Source: Pseudopithomyces maydicus
Taxonomy: Eukaryota; Ascomycota; Dothideomycetes; Pleosporales; Didymosphaeriaceae
Assembly (NCBI GenBank): GCA_026873275.1
Contig: JANTUC010000001.1
Location: 1,116,001 to 1,180,000 of the forward strand
Reading direction: 5' to 3'
Length of the DNA stretch: 64,000 nt
The notes beneath the pieces were generated by a model, which saw only the letters and a list, made by a program, of their open reading frames with translations, was not told the DNA's origin and made no database searches. Of the stretch, positions 42,859 through 54,718 are shown piece by piece. How positions within the stretch are numbered: position 1 is the stretch's first letter; each line of letters opens with the position of its first letter. A program made the translations under genes and the position numbers.

Positions 42859-45800
42859 ATGGCGGTTGCTAAGCCCATGGAAGCGCCCAACTTCGAGCGT
42901 GCTTATTGGGAGAAGGCGCGCAAGAGTTTCAAACAGGGTAGAATGCAAGGCAAGAAAGACAAAGAAGATGAAAAAAAGCTGGACGATTTCTTGAAAGATT
43001 GGTCAACGCCCCAAGAAACTAAAGAGCTATGCAAGAAAGTACAAAAAGAAGCAGATGATGAGTACTCGCCTTCTGTTGGTGGAATTCTGGAGAAGATAGA
43101 GTTCGCCATGTCCGTTGGAGACTTAGCGATCAAGAGTGCGCCTGAGTCCGTAGGACTGGCATGGATGGGCATCAGGTGGTGTTTACGCTCTGTTGAAGAC
43201 GATTTTGCTACATTTCAGATCTTCGGTAAGCTTAAAGGCAACTTTGAAAAAGAGACATGGGTATTGAGACTTCTACAGGATCTGCATGTTCCGATATTAT
43301 TGGTATATTGATCTCATGTGCTGTATTTTCCCGGATGTATGGTCCATCGCGAGGCATCGAGTCGTTCCAGGAAATTCATACCCAGGTGACAGACCGTATA
43401 CCGATCATATATGCAGAGATTCTTGATTTTTCTTTCTCGCTCAAAAAACATATGAGCCGGAGCAAAGGCAGTAAGTATTATCATATAAGCTTTACTGCTA
43501 ATGCAGCCTGCCAGAATACTAACGTTATCCTTAGACCGATTTGTCAGGGGGCTGGTCAATTATCGTCAGGCGTCCGACAAATATGGATCAAAAATCAAAT
43601 CTATCAAAGATCACGATCTTGCCATGGCAGAATTTGCGAGGAGGGCGCACGAACAGTTAGCGGATTATTACCTTCGTACAGGACAGGAGGCGCAAAAAGA
43701 GATGCTATCAGGCCTGGCTGATGTTCGAAGTACAGCTCAAGAGGCACAACATGCAATAATTTCGGATCTGGCTGATATCCGGAACAAAATTGATCTATCA
43801 GCTCAGTTTAACAAGACACAGTCACACCAAATCCAGGTCTTGGTGGAAGAGTTGAGCAAAAGAAAAGAAATGACACCACATGATATTGCAGTGAAGAGCT
43901 TCGATGACAATATGAAAGAGTTGCTTGCGACTAGCGATCAGAAAGGCATCTTTAACGCGAAATTGACTCGGAGATCGCCACCTCAAACCTGCACTTGGAT
44001 ATTCGACCAAGAGGCATTCAAAATTTGGTATGATTCTGACAAAAGCAATATGCTGTGGGTATGTAGTGACTTGATACTGAACTGACACTTCCAAATTAAA
44101 CCACCCACCTTTTTATACATACTGACCCGGTACAGGTATCTGGCGGTGGTGGATTTGGCAAGAGCATTCTCATGGCTGCAGTTGTGGGTGAATTGCAATC
44201 GCGGGTCACAGATCAAAACGCGAGCATCCAATACTTCTTCTGCAATGGTGGCGACGACGCTACAAAACGAACCGAACGCATATTGAAACATATTTTGAGC
44301 CAGGTCTATCAGATGGTCTCTGAAAAACCAACAGAGACAATCGAAAAGTCGAACAAACTTGTTTCGACTTACTTGAAAGGTACCCAAGGCACAAAATCTG
44401 GCCAGACTGATAAAAAAGAGGATGTGTCTTTTGGCGATGCGTTCCGCGGCATAGTTCGCTTGCTTGGAAAACCTGCATACGTCATGGTCGACGCTTTGGA
44501 TGAATGTACTGATCGGTCCAAAGGCTTATTGAGCTCTCTTCGCGAATTGGTAGAAGACCCCCAGCCAATCGTCAAAGTTATACTTTGCAGCAGGCCAGAT
44601 CCCGATATTGAAACAGGTCTTGATGCGATCCCAATGATCAAAGTTGAAGGTAACAATGGTCCCGACATTAAACTCAATGCAGAGACGGAACTCTCCAAGT
44701 TACCCGGATGGTCCGCAAACGAACGAGACCTTGCGACTCAGAGGATTGTCGAAAAGGCTGGCAGCTATTTCAGATATGTTGATCTTGCCATCAGCTTCTT
44801 GAAACAGCCATGGCAACGGCCACTGAGAACGCATCTGGAGCAATTACCGGAAGGACTTCCTGCGTTCTATGAACAGATTATCAAGAAGACAGACCCTGCC
44901 TACCTGGATTTGTTGAAGACTTGTCTTACATGGACCATTCTGGCAGACGGTAAGGTGCATGTCAGTGAAATCATAGATATTTACAGCCGCGTATATGCCA
45001 TAGAGGACGAAGATGAAGACGAAATCCACGAGGATGAGTTCAACGACGATTCCGAATTACTTACTGATATTGAAAGAGACCCCGGCGGTTTGTACGTTAC
45101 CCAGATTCGAACAGCTGGCTCCTCGTTACTCGAAGTTGATTCCGAATCACATGCAATACAACTCAGACACAACACCGTGGCCGATCACTTTCTAGATGTT
45201 ACGTCGCCCGCTACCGTATCTGAGGCAGCTGAATCCCCAATGCCGCAATGTGAGGGCTGCTCCAAGGCAGACAATTCTACACATAAATTTTCAGTCTCGG
45301 AGAAGCAAGGTCATCTGTTGATCGCCACAACAATCTGTAGGTTTATATATGAGAGCAGTCTTTCCCATAATGTCCAGCTAAGATATGATAGTGAAACATC
45401 TCATGAACGAGAATTTCCGAAGGAGATATCTCCTTCCCTTTGAACGAATCAAACTGAAAGGCACGTATGAAGACAAACCGCATGGTTTCAAACAAGATGA
45501 GAAAAAGGACGAGAAGATCGATGAGAAGAGCGACGAGAAGAGCGACGAGAAGAGCGACGAGACAAGCGATGAGAAGATCGATGGGAAGAATGACGAGTCA
45601 CAAGAGGATAAGCAAGACACGACGATTGAGAATGAACCTGATATCTCTGAAAGAACCGACCATGAGTCGGAGAACGGCGGCATTGACAAAGAGATCTTCG
45701 GAAAGGAGACTGAAATCCCTCAAGATCGAACTGAAGACGGAGCCAAGAGCGACCCAGAAGGCAACGTCATTGCTCAGGATCTGCCCCAAGAAGCGGTGGC

Positions 45801-48607
45801 CGAGAACGACACGAATGACAAAAAGGACACTCCAGATTCACAGAAAGATGAGGCAAAGGATAAATCAGAGGGTGATGCTGATTCAGATGTTGCATCTGAA
45901 ATAGACAGTGACGCTGTCTTCGAGGACGCAGTGCACTCGTATGACATTAACGCGGAGGATAACCGTGCGCGATTGTATCGGTATGAAGTAAACTACTGTG
46001 CGTATCACCTGAGACGAGTGGAGGAACTTTTCGAACCAAGTGATCGCGCTGGATCAGAGTGGGAAGAGTTCGAAGCCTTGAGGATCGCATTCTTTAAAAA
46101 CGAATCTCCATACTTCCGCAGTTGGGTGAATCTCATCAACCAAGTCCGCAACGGGATACTGAGTTGGGTAGACGATATTCAAACTATCCATCCTACTCAT
46201 GTAACAGCTTCGTATGGCCTAACGAGCCTAATGCAGAAGCTTGTTGCAGATGGTGCAGATCTGGCACAACTCACTGACGAAGGCTATACACCGCTGGACT
46301 ACGCCATTGAGTATTACAACGGCGTCAAGGCAGACGACAAGCAATGGTATCAAAATAGCACTAGTCTGTTCAAGACGATTTTGGAAGGCAAGGCTGATGT
46401 CAATGCTGTTCCCTCTCGAGCCAACGTCGCACCTTTTTACAGGTTATTCTGGTAAGTCGCTGCAAGAACAGATGCGTGGAGAAATCTCTTTCTGGTCTTT
46501 CCAAGTATCAGAAAATGCCCCAAGGAACCTGATATATAGAACTTCTGCTAACGTACTTCTCTCGTGCTCAGGTACAATCCCAGTTTAGAATTAGTCCAGC
46601 TTTTTCTTCAATATGGAGCTGACATCACCAAACGCGGTACCTTTTGGAAGTCATCTATATTGCATGTCTTCTGTGCGTCCTGTGACCAAGCAGATGTATT
46701 GAAAGAGCTACTCGAGCGTGGCGCCGAGCTTGAGGCACTGGATTCGGTGAAAGAAACGCCTCTGCATTGGCTCATGTCGAGGTTTCAGAATGAGGGAGTC
46801 CCAGTGGATATTGTCAAGATTCTCATTGACGCAGGAGTGAATGTCAACGCTGAAGATGAAGCTTCAGAGCGTGAGTGTAGCAGAGAAGGGGAAAGGTATG
46901 CTGCTGACTTTGTTAGGACCACTTCGCGAACTCTGCAGGTTCAACGGCTCTGTCAAAGCAGCGGAACTTTTGATTGATGCTGGTGCTGATATCCATGACG
47001 ATGATGTCACACGTCAAACAGCCTTGCACACTGCTGCTGAAGCTGGCTTCATTGAAGTCGTTAAACTGCTTATAGAGAAAGGCGCAAAGATGAGCGTGAA
47101 AGACGATAATGGTTGCACCCCACTCTACAAAGCATGCGGAGCGAAGATGGATGAATGTGCTCTTTACATGATTCCATACGCCGAAGATATCATAGATCAA
47201 CCTGCAAACAATGGGAAAACGCCTCTCCGAAAGGCTGCTGCAAGAGGACATCGAAAGATAGTAGAAGCTATTTTCGAGAAAAGCGGCCACGATATTTCTG
47301 TCCTGACCAGCAAAGACGCCAAGGAACGAACACCACTTCACGCTGCGGCGCAACATGGACGAAAAGATGTCGTGGAATACCTTCTCCATCAGGGCGTACC
47401 CGCGATAGTGGCAGATAAACATGGACAAACACCGCTTCGTGCATGTTTTGATGGTTGGAGTGAAGCTCGTTCAGGAGACTACGAAGCTGTCTGCGTGCTT
47501 CTTCTTGATACTGAGAGGCATGTCAAACCTGATGCCGGCCTTCTGCACACAGCGGCCGCACGAGGCTCGTTGCCCGTGCTTCACAAGCTGATGGACAAGG
47601 GCGCTGATCCGTTGGCTCAAGATGAGCATGGGTGGACTTCTATACAGATCGCGCAACATTATCGACACGACGAAGCTGCCAAAGCTCTGGCAAATAGACG
47701 AGCGATCACCGGATATCGGCCCAGTGAATTAAAAAATACACTGCCAAAGCTCTTGAAGCTTTCGGACAACAAGCTCGAAGTCAAGAGCACTTCTAAAGGT
47801 ATTGAAGAATTCCATCTGAAGTAGTAATATTAACCTTCTGCAGTCACTCAAATTGCAGCGTCAATAATGGCACACCATCCTATTCCCGCTGGCACTTCTA
47901 GTTATTACTTTGAAGTGACAATTGACGCCTCTTTGCGCGATGACAACTCTACAAAGCAGCCGTATGTACCCTATTGTATTTTCCCCGAATAATGCTGATA
48001 CGCACATAGCTCAATTGGACTGGGATTATGCCACTACCCAAGAAAATCACTCCGATACTGGTTCCCAGGCTGGGCAAGCTACCCGAATTGGAGTTCGTGG
48101 GCGTACCACGGTGATGATGGCTGGTTAGCTACATCCGTACCGGGACCAAGAAATTCCACCGTTCGTTACGACCATGGCGATACAATTGGTTGTGGTCTCG
48201 ATGTCCACAAAGAAGCCATCTTCTTTACTAAGAACGGCGAGCTAATAGAAATCGAGAAACCAAGTAGACCTACTTATCACGCTCATACCGGGGTAGCTGG
48301 ACGTTTGTATCCTGTTTTTGGGCTAAATACAGGAGGTGTAAAGCTCACGATCAACTTTGGGAATGATCTTGCGTCGAAGCCATTCCGCTGGGAACCGGGC
48401 AATGAGGCAGACCAAGGGATTGGTTTTGTAGCCGAGAAGGAAGATATGCTAATTCGGCGGCCTTTGCGAAGGCGTACGACCCAGATCGTACTCGTTGCGA
48501 GCGGAAGTGAGGACACTACGGAGGGTGCTGAGGCTTCTACAACTGCCAAGGCTTCTCCTACAGCTGAGGTGCAACCAGATTCGAATGGCGTGTCCCTATC
48601 AGAATAA
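42859..48607 (+). CDS. NLR-like protein: NACHT-type NTPase, ankyrin repeats, SPRY
   Basis: Nine exons: 42859-43225, 43279-43470, 43535-44058, 44136-45336, 45383-46451, 46572-46870, 46917-47798, 47844-47961, 48010-48607. All junctions are GT..AG and phases match; 1,749 aa with no frameshift. Order: helical N-terminal domain (about 1-230, family not assigned); coiled-coil region rich in Q/E/K; P-loop GGGGFGKS (364-371); Walker B-like VMVDALDECTDRS (477-489); helical STAND part to about 760. Then come an acidic DEKS repeat region (about 790-950), ankyrin repeats (about 1030-1490), and a SPRY domain (YYFEVTID...GDTIGCGLDVHKEAIFFTKNGE). STAND/NLR proteins act as nucleotide-gated switches in fungal non-self recognition. 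Here ankyrin repeats and SPRY are the likely sensors. The N-terminal effector cannot be named. Confidence 0.9.
45498..45597 (+). repeat. 12-nt coding repeat (DEKS units) in the NLR-like gene
   Basis: Tandem copies of GAGAAGAGCGAC and variants, encoding DEKS/DEKI/DETS units in frame inside exon 5. Seen directly; the unit is a multiple of three, so copy-number change keeps the frame. Confidence 0.9.
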
Positions 48608-48930
48608 TACACGACCAAATCGATCAATTGCTCCAGGTGAAGGGTTCATCATATTCTCTATCCAGAGGGAAAACTCCCGGTCTTTTACAATTGTTCATCT
48701 GCCATGGTGGCCGTCGATGTCAAAAACACTCAGTATGATCCTCACAAACTCTTTCAATTCAGTAGCCTGTTTATACGAGTACTAATTATTCATTCACGTC
48801 TAATGGGTTCAAGTATCCTGCCCTGATGTGGAACTCTGAAGTACCCTTCTCGAGACCTTACGCCGGGAAGAGGAAAACGCCTTTACCACTGCTACTTTGG
48901 TGTGAAGTGATAAAAATGCCGAATTCCAAC
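48608..48930. other. Convergent 3' region
   Basis: 320 bases between the stop codons of the NLR-like and chitinase genes. No gene or repeat seen. Confidence 0.5.
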
Positions 48931-50706
48931 TCACTTACACCCCTGACCTGCTTTCGTGTCTGTACCATCAGTCGACTCCGCCGGAATCTCGTTGCCCTCG
49001 TCATCCGTATAATACCACTCCCACCCTCCATCGTCAGCAGCATAATCAGCACCAGGGTTCAACTCAGCAGATTCCCCACCATCCACATTAACGACCTGGT
49101 ACCCCGTCGACTTAGCGGCATGCACAGTCGAAGTCACTCGTTCCGTCGACGTTGTGACAGTCAATAGCGTCGTGACCGACTCTTCTGTCGCAGGTGGCGT
49201 ATCCTCAACCGGGGAGTTGTTATCCTCGGCGCCATCGCTGCTTCCATATGCCCCGTTATCGCTTTTGTTCAACTCCTCGCTGATCTTCTTGATGTGGCCC
49301 CAAGTCGCGCTGTCCTCGCCCAAGCTCCACGCCATCGCACCACCTAACTTGTGCTCGCGGATAATCTTTTCAAATTTCTCCGCAATAAATTCAGGCGTGT
49401 CCCATGTCCAAAACAGTTTGTTCGCCGCATCGAGATAGGACTGTCCGCCTAACGTGTGGTCCGCTATGCCGGCGGAAGCCGCAGTCTGCCAGCTACCAGC
49501 GACGTCGGGATCGGTGCAACCGGTACCGAATGCATGCCAGCACCCTCCGTTGCAATGCTCGAGAGAAGTGCCACAGTTGCCGTACTGAGAACAGCAGCCA
49601 GACGCGCACTTTGTACCTTTATCCGGCCCGCATGTGCCATCATAGCTTGTTGGCAACGTAGAGGCATCGACGGGGTTCATATGCGCTGGTTCAAAGGTCC
49701 AGGCGCCGGATGTGAGGGTGTCCTTTCCTGTGATGGGATCCTCGGCCTGCACGATGGGGATTCCCAGTGCAGACCCTGAGCCCGAGTCCGCGACCTGGAA
49801 GTATTTAGCGTAGAAAGCGAACCCGAGATTCATTTTTTCTGCGGGTGCTTCAATATCCAGGTAGTTTTGAACCACGTCAAGGGCACCTTGGACCGAGGTG
49901 TGGTGCGCAGTCTTGGTGTCGCGGCGGTTCATCAGGTCGTAGGCCATGAGCTGAAGCAAGTTAGTTCAATGCCGAATTTACTACATTCAAATAGTAGCAG
50001 ATGGCACTTACATTGATGTAATCTACCGAAGGCCAGATTTTGGGTCCGGTCTCTTTGGTGTAGGCAATCATGTCGGTTTTCTTGCCAGGGACGGCGATTG
50101 AAAGGATCTTGCTTGGACCAATGGCTTTGCGTATGGCGGCGAGAACCTTTGGAAATGCCTCGATCTCACCCGTCTTTGCTGAATTGGGAACTTCTTTGTA
50201 GTCTGCGCCATTGCCTCCTGGGTATTCCCAATCAATGTCTGTTCGTGAATCAGTAAACCGCACAGAAATGTTTTTTTTGACACACGGAAGGAACAACTCA
50301 CCCACGCCATCAGCTCCGGTGTTAGCAAGCATAGTCTTGACATCGTTCGCGAATCGCTGGATCGCTGTGTCATCTTTGGCAGCCTGGGAAAAGCCGATGG
50401 TGTCTCCCCATCCTCCGACCGCAATCATGATCTTTGCATTTCCGAATTCGGATCGTATGGTAGATATCGGAACCTTGGGTTGGAACGCGGCTGTGTTGTT
50501 TGCCATGGCAAATGCTAGGACGACATGATCGATGGCCCCACGCTGATCTTTAGTAGTGGGACGAGTAGGATGCCATCTAAAGACACAATCAGAGTGGGTT
50601 CCTGGTATTGGGTAAGCGTTGGCACTTACTCGTCTGCATACATGACGAAGCGCGCCTGCACAGTAGCGAGGAGCAAGGCCCCAAGCGACAGAAGTGCGAA
50701 ATGCAT
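48931..50706 (-). CDS. Secreted GH18 chitinase with hevein-type chitin-binding module
   Basis: Exons 50630-50706, 50302-50576, 50012-50238, 48931-49950 (introns 53, 63, 61 nt); 532 aa. Signal peptide ending ATVQA. The barrel has KIMIAVGGWGDT (SxGG-like motif) and GADGVDIDWEYPG with the catalytic Glu; the intron falls inside this motif (V|DIDWEYP). DYINLMAYDLMNRRD is a substrate-binding strand. A CBM18 (hevein-like) module, CGPDKGTKCASGCCSQYGNC to CNGGC, sits before the last barrel strand (GGAMAWSLGED), so it is inserted in the catalytic domain. The tail is Thr/Glu/Asp-rich and ends GQGCK. It cleaves chitin outside the cell. Similar fungal chitinases take part in wall remodelling or attack on other fungi; which applies here is not known. 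It converges on the NLR-like gene. Confidence 0.92.
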
Positions 50707-53700
50707 GGTTTGGTCAGTCCGATCTGTCTGGTATGTTTGAGATATCTTGCTGTATTGCTGGTAATGTACTGTGGTGGTCAAGCAAAGTGTAGTTTCCAAG
50801 TTAGAAAGGGAAGGTGCTTAAATCCGCATTCCGGTCAATGCGACGACCAGACAAGCCACTGTTTCCCCAGGAAACTAAACCTGCACAGTAATTTGCGGGG
50901 GACAAGTGAGTTAAATGTGCGTGATCCTTCTCAGATTAACGAACAAAGCAAACAATTATTTTTGGCGTAGTTGACTTGCGTTGCGAACAATAGTGTTCAA
51001 CTCAATTTATGTTCGGCAGCACTTTGCCTCAACAACCAGCAAGGGCATAGCCTGCGTACGATCACCCACCCAACACGATAAAAATCTGTCTTGTGTTCCC
51101 ATATGCAGGCGAGGCGTGACTACTTAGGACCCACCCATGCATCCAGAATCGGGACAGGAATGGAACACCGGGGACATGCACGTATTGTCAAAATCCCTGC
51201 CATGAATGCTTAACAAACGGGGTGTAGCCGAAAGTGAGTAATCTCAGAGGCCTTCTTTCCGTTGTTCCATAGTTGTTATTGTTCATTGTGCTGTTCAGCA
51301 TTAAAATTGCAGCCACCCGTGTGCTCCGCTGCAAGCCGCCACCAAGTGACAGATGTCACTCGCGTGCCAATGCATCACCCCTCGGGTGCGCACTTACTCC
51401 ACATACCGACTCCGAGGCGTTGCTAGAGACCTACGTGGCTTCTGACCCTGTGATCTGGAATGTAAGGACAGATGGATGGAGCGCCAATATCCAAGTCCAG
51501 TTCTAGGTTTGTTCTCACATCTTTCGAAGACTCCAAAAGCAGTGCAACATTTTCATGCATCGAAGTGGGGTTTGAGATCTCGTTACAAGCGGCCGCATGA
51601 TGCACTCAGGCGATGCGCATTCGGATCGCTTTCCGGTTCTGCGCGACCATGATTTAGTCTTGGTCAGGGTAGCTTCCGGGTACCTCAGTTACACAACAGT
51701 GATACAGCGAAGTACCAAAACCTGATCTCCACTAGAGACGTTAGTCGTGAGATTATCAGTTCATCCCGTACTGCGTATCTCAAAATCACTATACCCCGTA
51801 TGGTTCTTAGTTTCTGGACATGAAGATCAAAATTCCAAATCCAAAGAGTAGGCGACTAAGCTAAATCAGAAGAGCATTTACTTCCGTCATGGATCTTTGT
51901 AGGCAATCCCTAAACACTCTTTGAGTGACCAGGAAAACAAAAGCAGCCAGGTCTGTTCATCATCTCTTGGGCATACCTATAATTCGAAAAATACGCTAAA
52001 TGAGTTGTGCGGCGTAATCGTGTCGTATTGGTTCAGTGTATGCGCTCAAAAACCTGGGAAGTGACGAAATTTGTGGAATGAGCAACTTCATTGAGCGTTT
52101 AATGGGCACATGACACAGCTATCATCTCGATTGTTGGAGATCAAGTGCCAAAGATAAAATATTTGAGGTGTGAAACCAATCAAGATAAGATTTAGAAAGA
52201 CCTGAGGAGTCCACGATGATTGGGCAGACCCTGAGATGGTCGTCACCATCGTCGGCCTCCTAGCGTATCCTCACAACGTCTCCTGATTTCTCGTTATTCG
52301 TGGGACCTATGCTTGCTGACAATCGTTCAAAGTATTGTTCGGTCCGTAATATGTGGAAGTAATAGGTCCGCAGCCTTATTGTTTCTAAATGAAACGTTTC
52401 CTCAAAAGAGGGGCTTTGCTCACCATCCTCTTTGTCCCGCCACCAACTTACATTGTGCCGAAGTTGCAGACCTGTTTTAACTGTTTGTGGTCCGTGTTCT
52501 TTCGAAATTCGCCCCGAAAGGTTCTTTGATGGACGGGGCGTGTAACTCGGGGAATGTTGTGACTGAGTAGATAGGTCAACAGAAGTAACTCGAAATCGGG
52601 AGTAGCCAAGAGGTAATTGCTAGTGAAAGCATACAAAAGTGGCAGCACAGATGAGCACTTCTGAATGAGAAAACCACTTTGCAAAACTTACGGAACCTCC
52701 CAATGAGCTCAATTAACGCGCCACCAATGGCGCGCTGAAATTCACCCCTCTCATTATCATCTCGCCGTTTGATCCAAGGAGAGATAGATACAGCGAGCTC
52801 ACCCTTAGTCCCCTGAAATACACACCTTATCAGCATATTGTCATCGATATGCGTTCCCACACCCACGTTGTTGTTCTAATTGAAAAATCCTTTCAAACGA
52901 CATCAGAGGATCACCCGATACAATCCCGCCACATAGACGCATATCCAGCTTGACACAACCACTACGAGTCCTTCGTCACACCGAAAGCCATTACATACTC
53001 GAGCTCGCCACGTACAGTGCGTGGTCGAATATTCTAGCTCTACCCAGCGCCACCGAAGGCTATGCAAAAGCGAACGGAACGGCTGAAAAGAAGATTCCGG
53101 ATACCGGGTAAAAATAATTAGTAGTCTAGCCTGCCGGCGGAGGTCGGACGAATGTATTAGACCGAGGACGGCGATTATAATCCAATGGCCGGTGAGCGTG
53201 GATACTCGGAATGAAGAGGTGTGAAATGGTGTGAAGGAAAGGGGCGAGACGAAGGCGAATGAGAATGAGAACGAGAATGAGAACGAGAACGCGAATGCGA
53301 GTGCGAGTGCGTAGAGTGAGAGTAGCATCGATCGTGGTAGCTTAGATAATGTCCGGTTTCGAAAGGGCCATGTGCGTGACTAGGATTATTGAGTTATTTC
53401 CGAAGCCACTAGAGTCATCTTTACGACGCAGACTTAGTTGGACTTTGTCAGAAGTCCCTCCGCCCTACGACGTTTTGTCATATACGGGCCGTTGAGTACT
53501 ATCCACGGCATCGCAATTCACTTTATCGAAGAATCGCACGGGTAATTCGTCGGATCTATACCAAAAATAGGTAAAGCATCCGCATCACTCAGCCGGGGGA
53601 TGCATACACATGAAATGGTTACATGCTCAACTGTGCATCAATCATACAGCCCGACGCAAAGTTCGTCAGAATACATCCAGATTTGTTAGGTGTTGCGTCA

Positions 53701-54718
53701 AAGGATCACTCACACGCATACTAGTTCTCCAGAATTCGGGGCTGAATCAGTAAATCGGCGACCATGCCTTGTTGCAAGCTATAAAAATTGCCTTGAACCT
53801 CGGCATTGCAGCTAAATCTCAGCCCTACCCGTTAGAGCTTACATCAAGGGAAGGATACGTGCGTTTGCATAACGGATTCCGCGTAAAATCCGTTCCGACT
53901 ACTAGGTACAGTGTCTCATGGTTATTGCCTTTCGCAAGCTCTTCCGCTCACCGTATTGGTTGGCTTCAGCTGTGAACCAGCTTGGCGCTCCAACCGTTGC
54001 TTGGCCATGCTTGCGTTCATGGTCAGCTCGCCAATCATGACTACGATGGAGAGAAGCAGCGGCAGTCGCGGTAAAAGATTAGTCGTTGATGTATTACCAA
54101 TGCATCGTATAGTAGTGTAAGGCAGACGGCAAATTAGTCATGCACTGTCAAAGGTTTGGATTTTCACGACACCGAAATCTATGCAAGATCCACTGGTGAT
54201 TGACCTACTGTTTTTTGGTAACTATCTCAATGTGGGGTCCAAAATCGAAGGCAGAGAGACTAGGTCGCCTTGACTTGGGCGTAAAATGCGAGGGAACTTT
54301 GTGGCTTTTTACAAGGTGCACCTACCGCAGTGCTGTATCTACCCGCCCTGCACAGCCCTATACATCGTTTTTAGAGACGGACCTTTCGAAGCAGGGATTG
54401 AATGTATACATTTGTGTGCGGCGTTGTCTGAATATGGAAAAGCGTATCAAGGCACATACCTGCTATGCACGCCAAGAGATTGAACGAGCCGACCAATGAG
54501 CAAGTGCTTACGTTGCCGTCGTAGGCCTGATTTACTATCAGTCTACACTATTTTCGTATGGTAGATTGGGGCGTAAGTTAAAATCAGGCAATTCCCAGTG
54601 GCTCGCTCGTTTGAACAGGAATTTTGCTGCACAGAAAGCGGGTTGCACGTCGACATGGTCAGAAATACTCGTGGAACTGATGCCCTAGAGAAACCGAAGG
54701 CCAAGGGAGACCAATTCG
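50707..54718. other. 4-kb stretch with no recognisable gene
   Basis: The longest gap in the window. Open frames are few and short. The largest (52903-53328, minus) is mostly the translation of a simple repeat. I found no transposase, reverse transcriptase, terminal repeat, tRNA or rRNA signature. A decayed insertion cannot be excluded by eye. Confidence 0.5.
53254..53312. repeat. GAATGAGAACGA hexamer-type repeat
   Basis: Imperfect tandem GAGAAT/GAGAAC/GCGAGT hexamers, seen directly. Its translation produces a spurious Ser/Phe-rich hydrophobic frame on the minus strand. Confidence 0.85.

Noticed and set aside
52903..53328. 141-codon minus-strand frame with a hydrophobic N-terminus
   Set aside because: The apparent membrane segment is the translation of a simple hexamer repeat.
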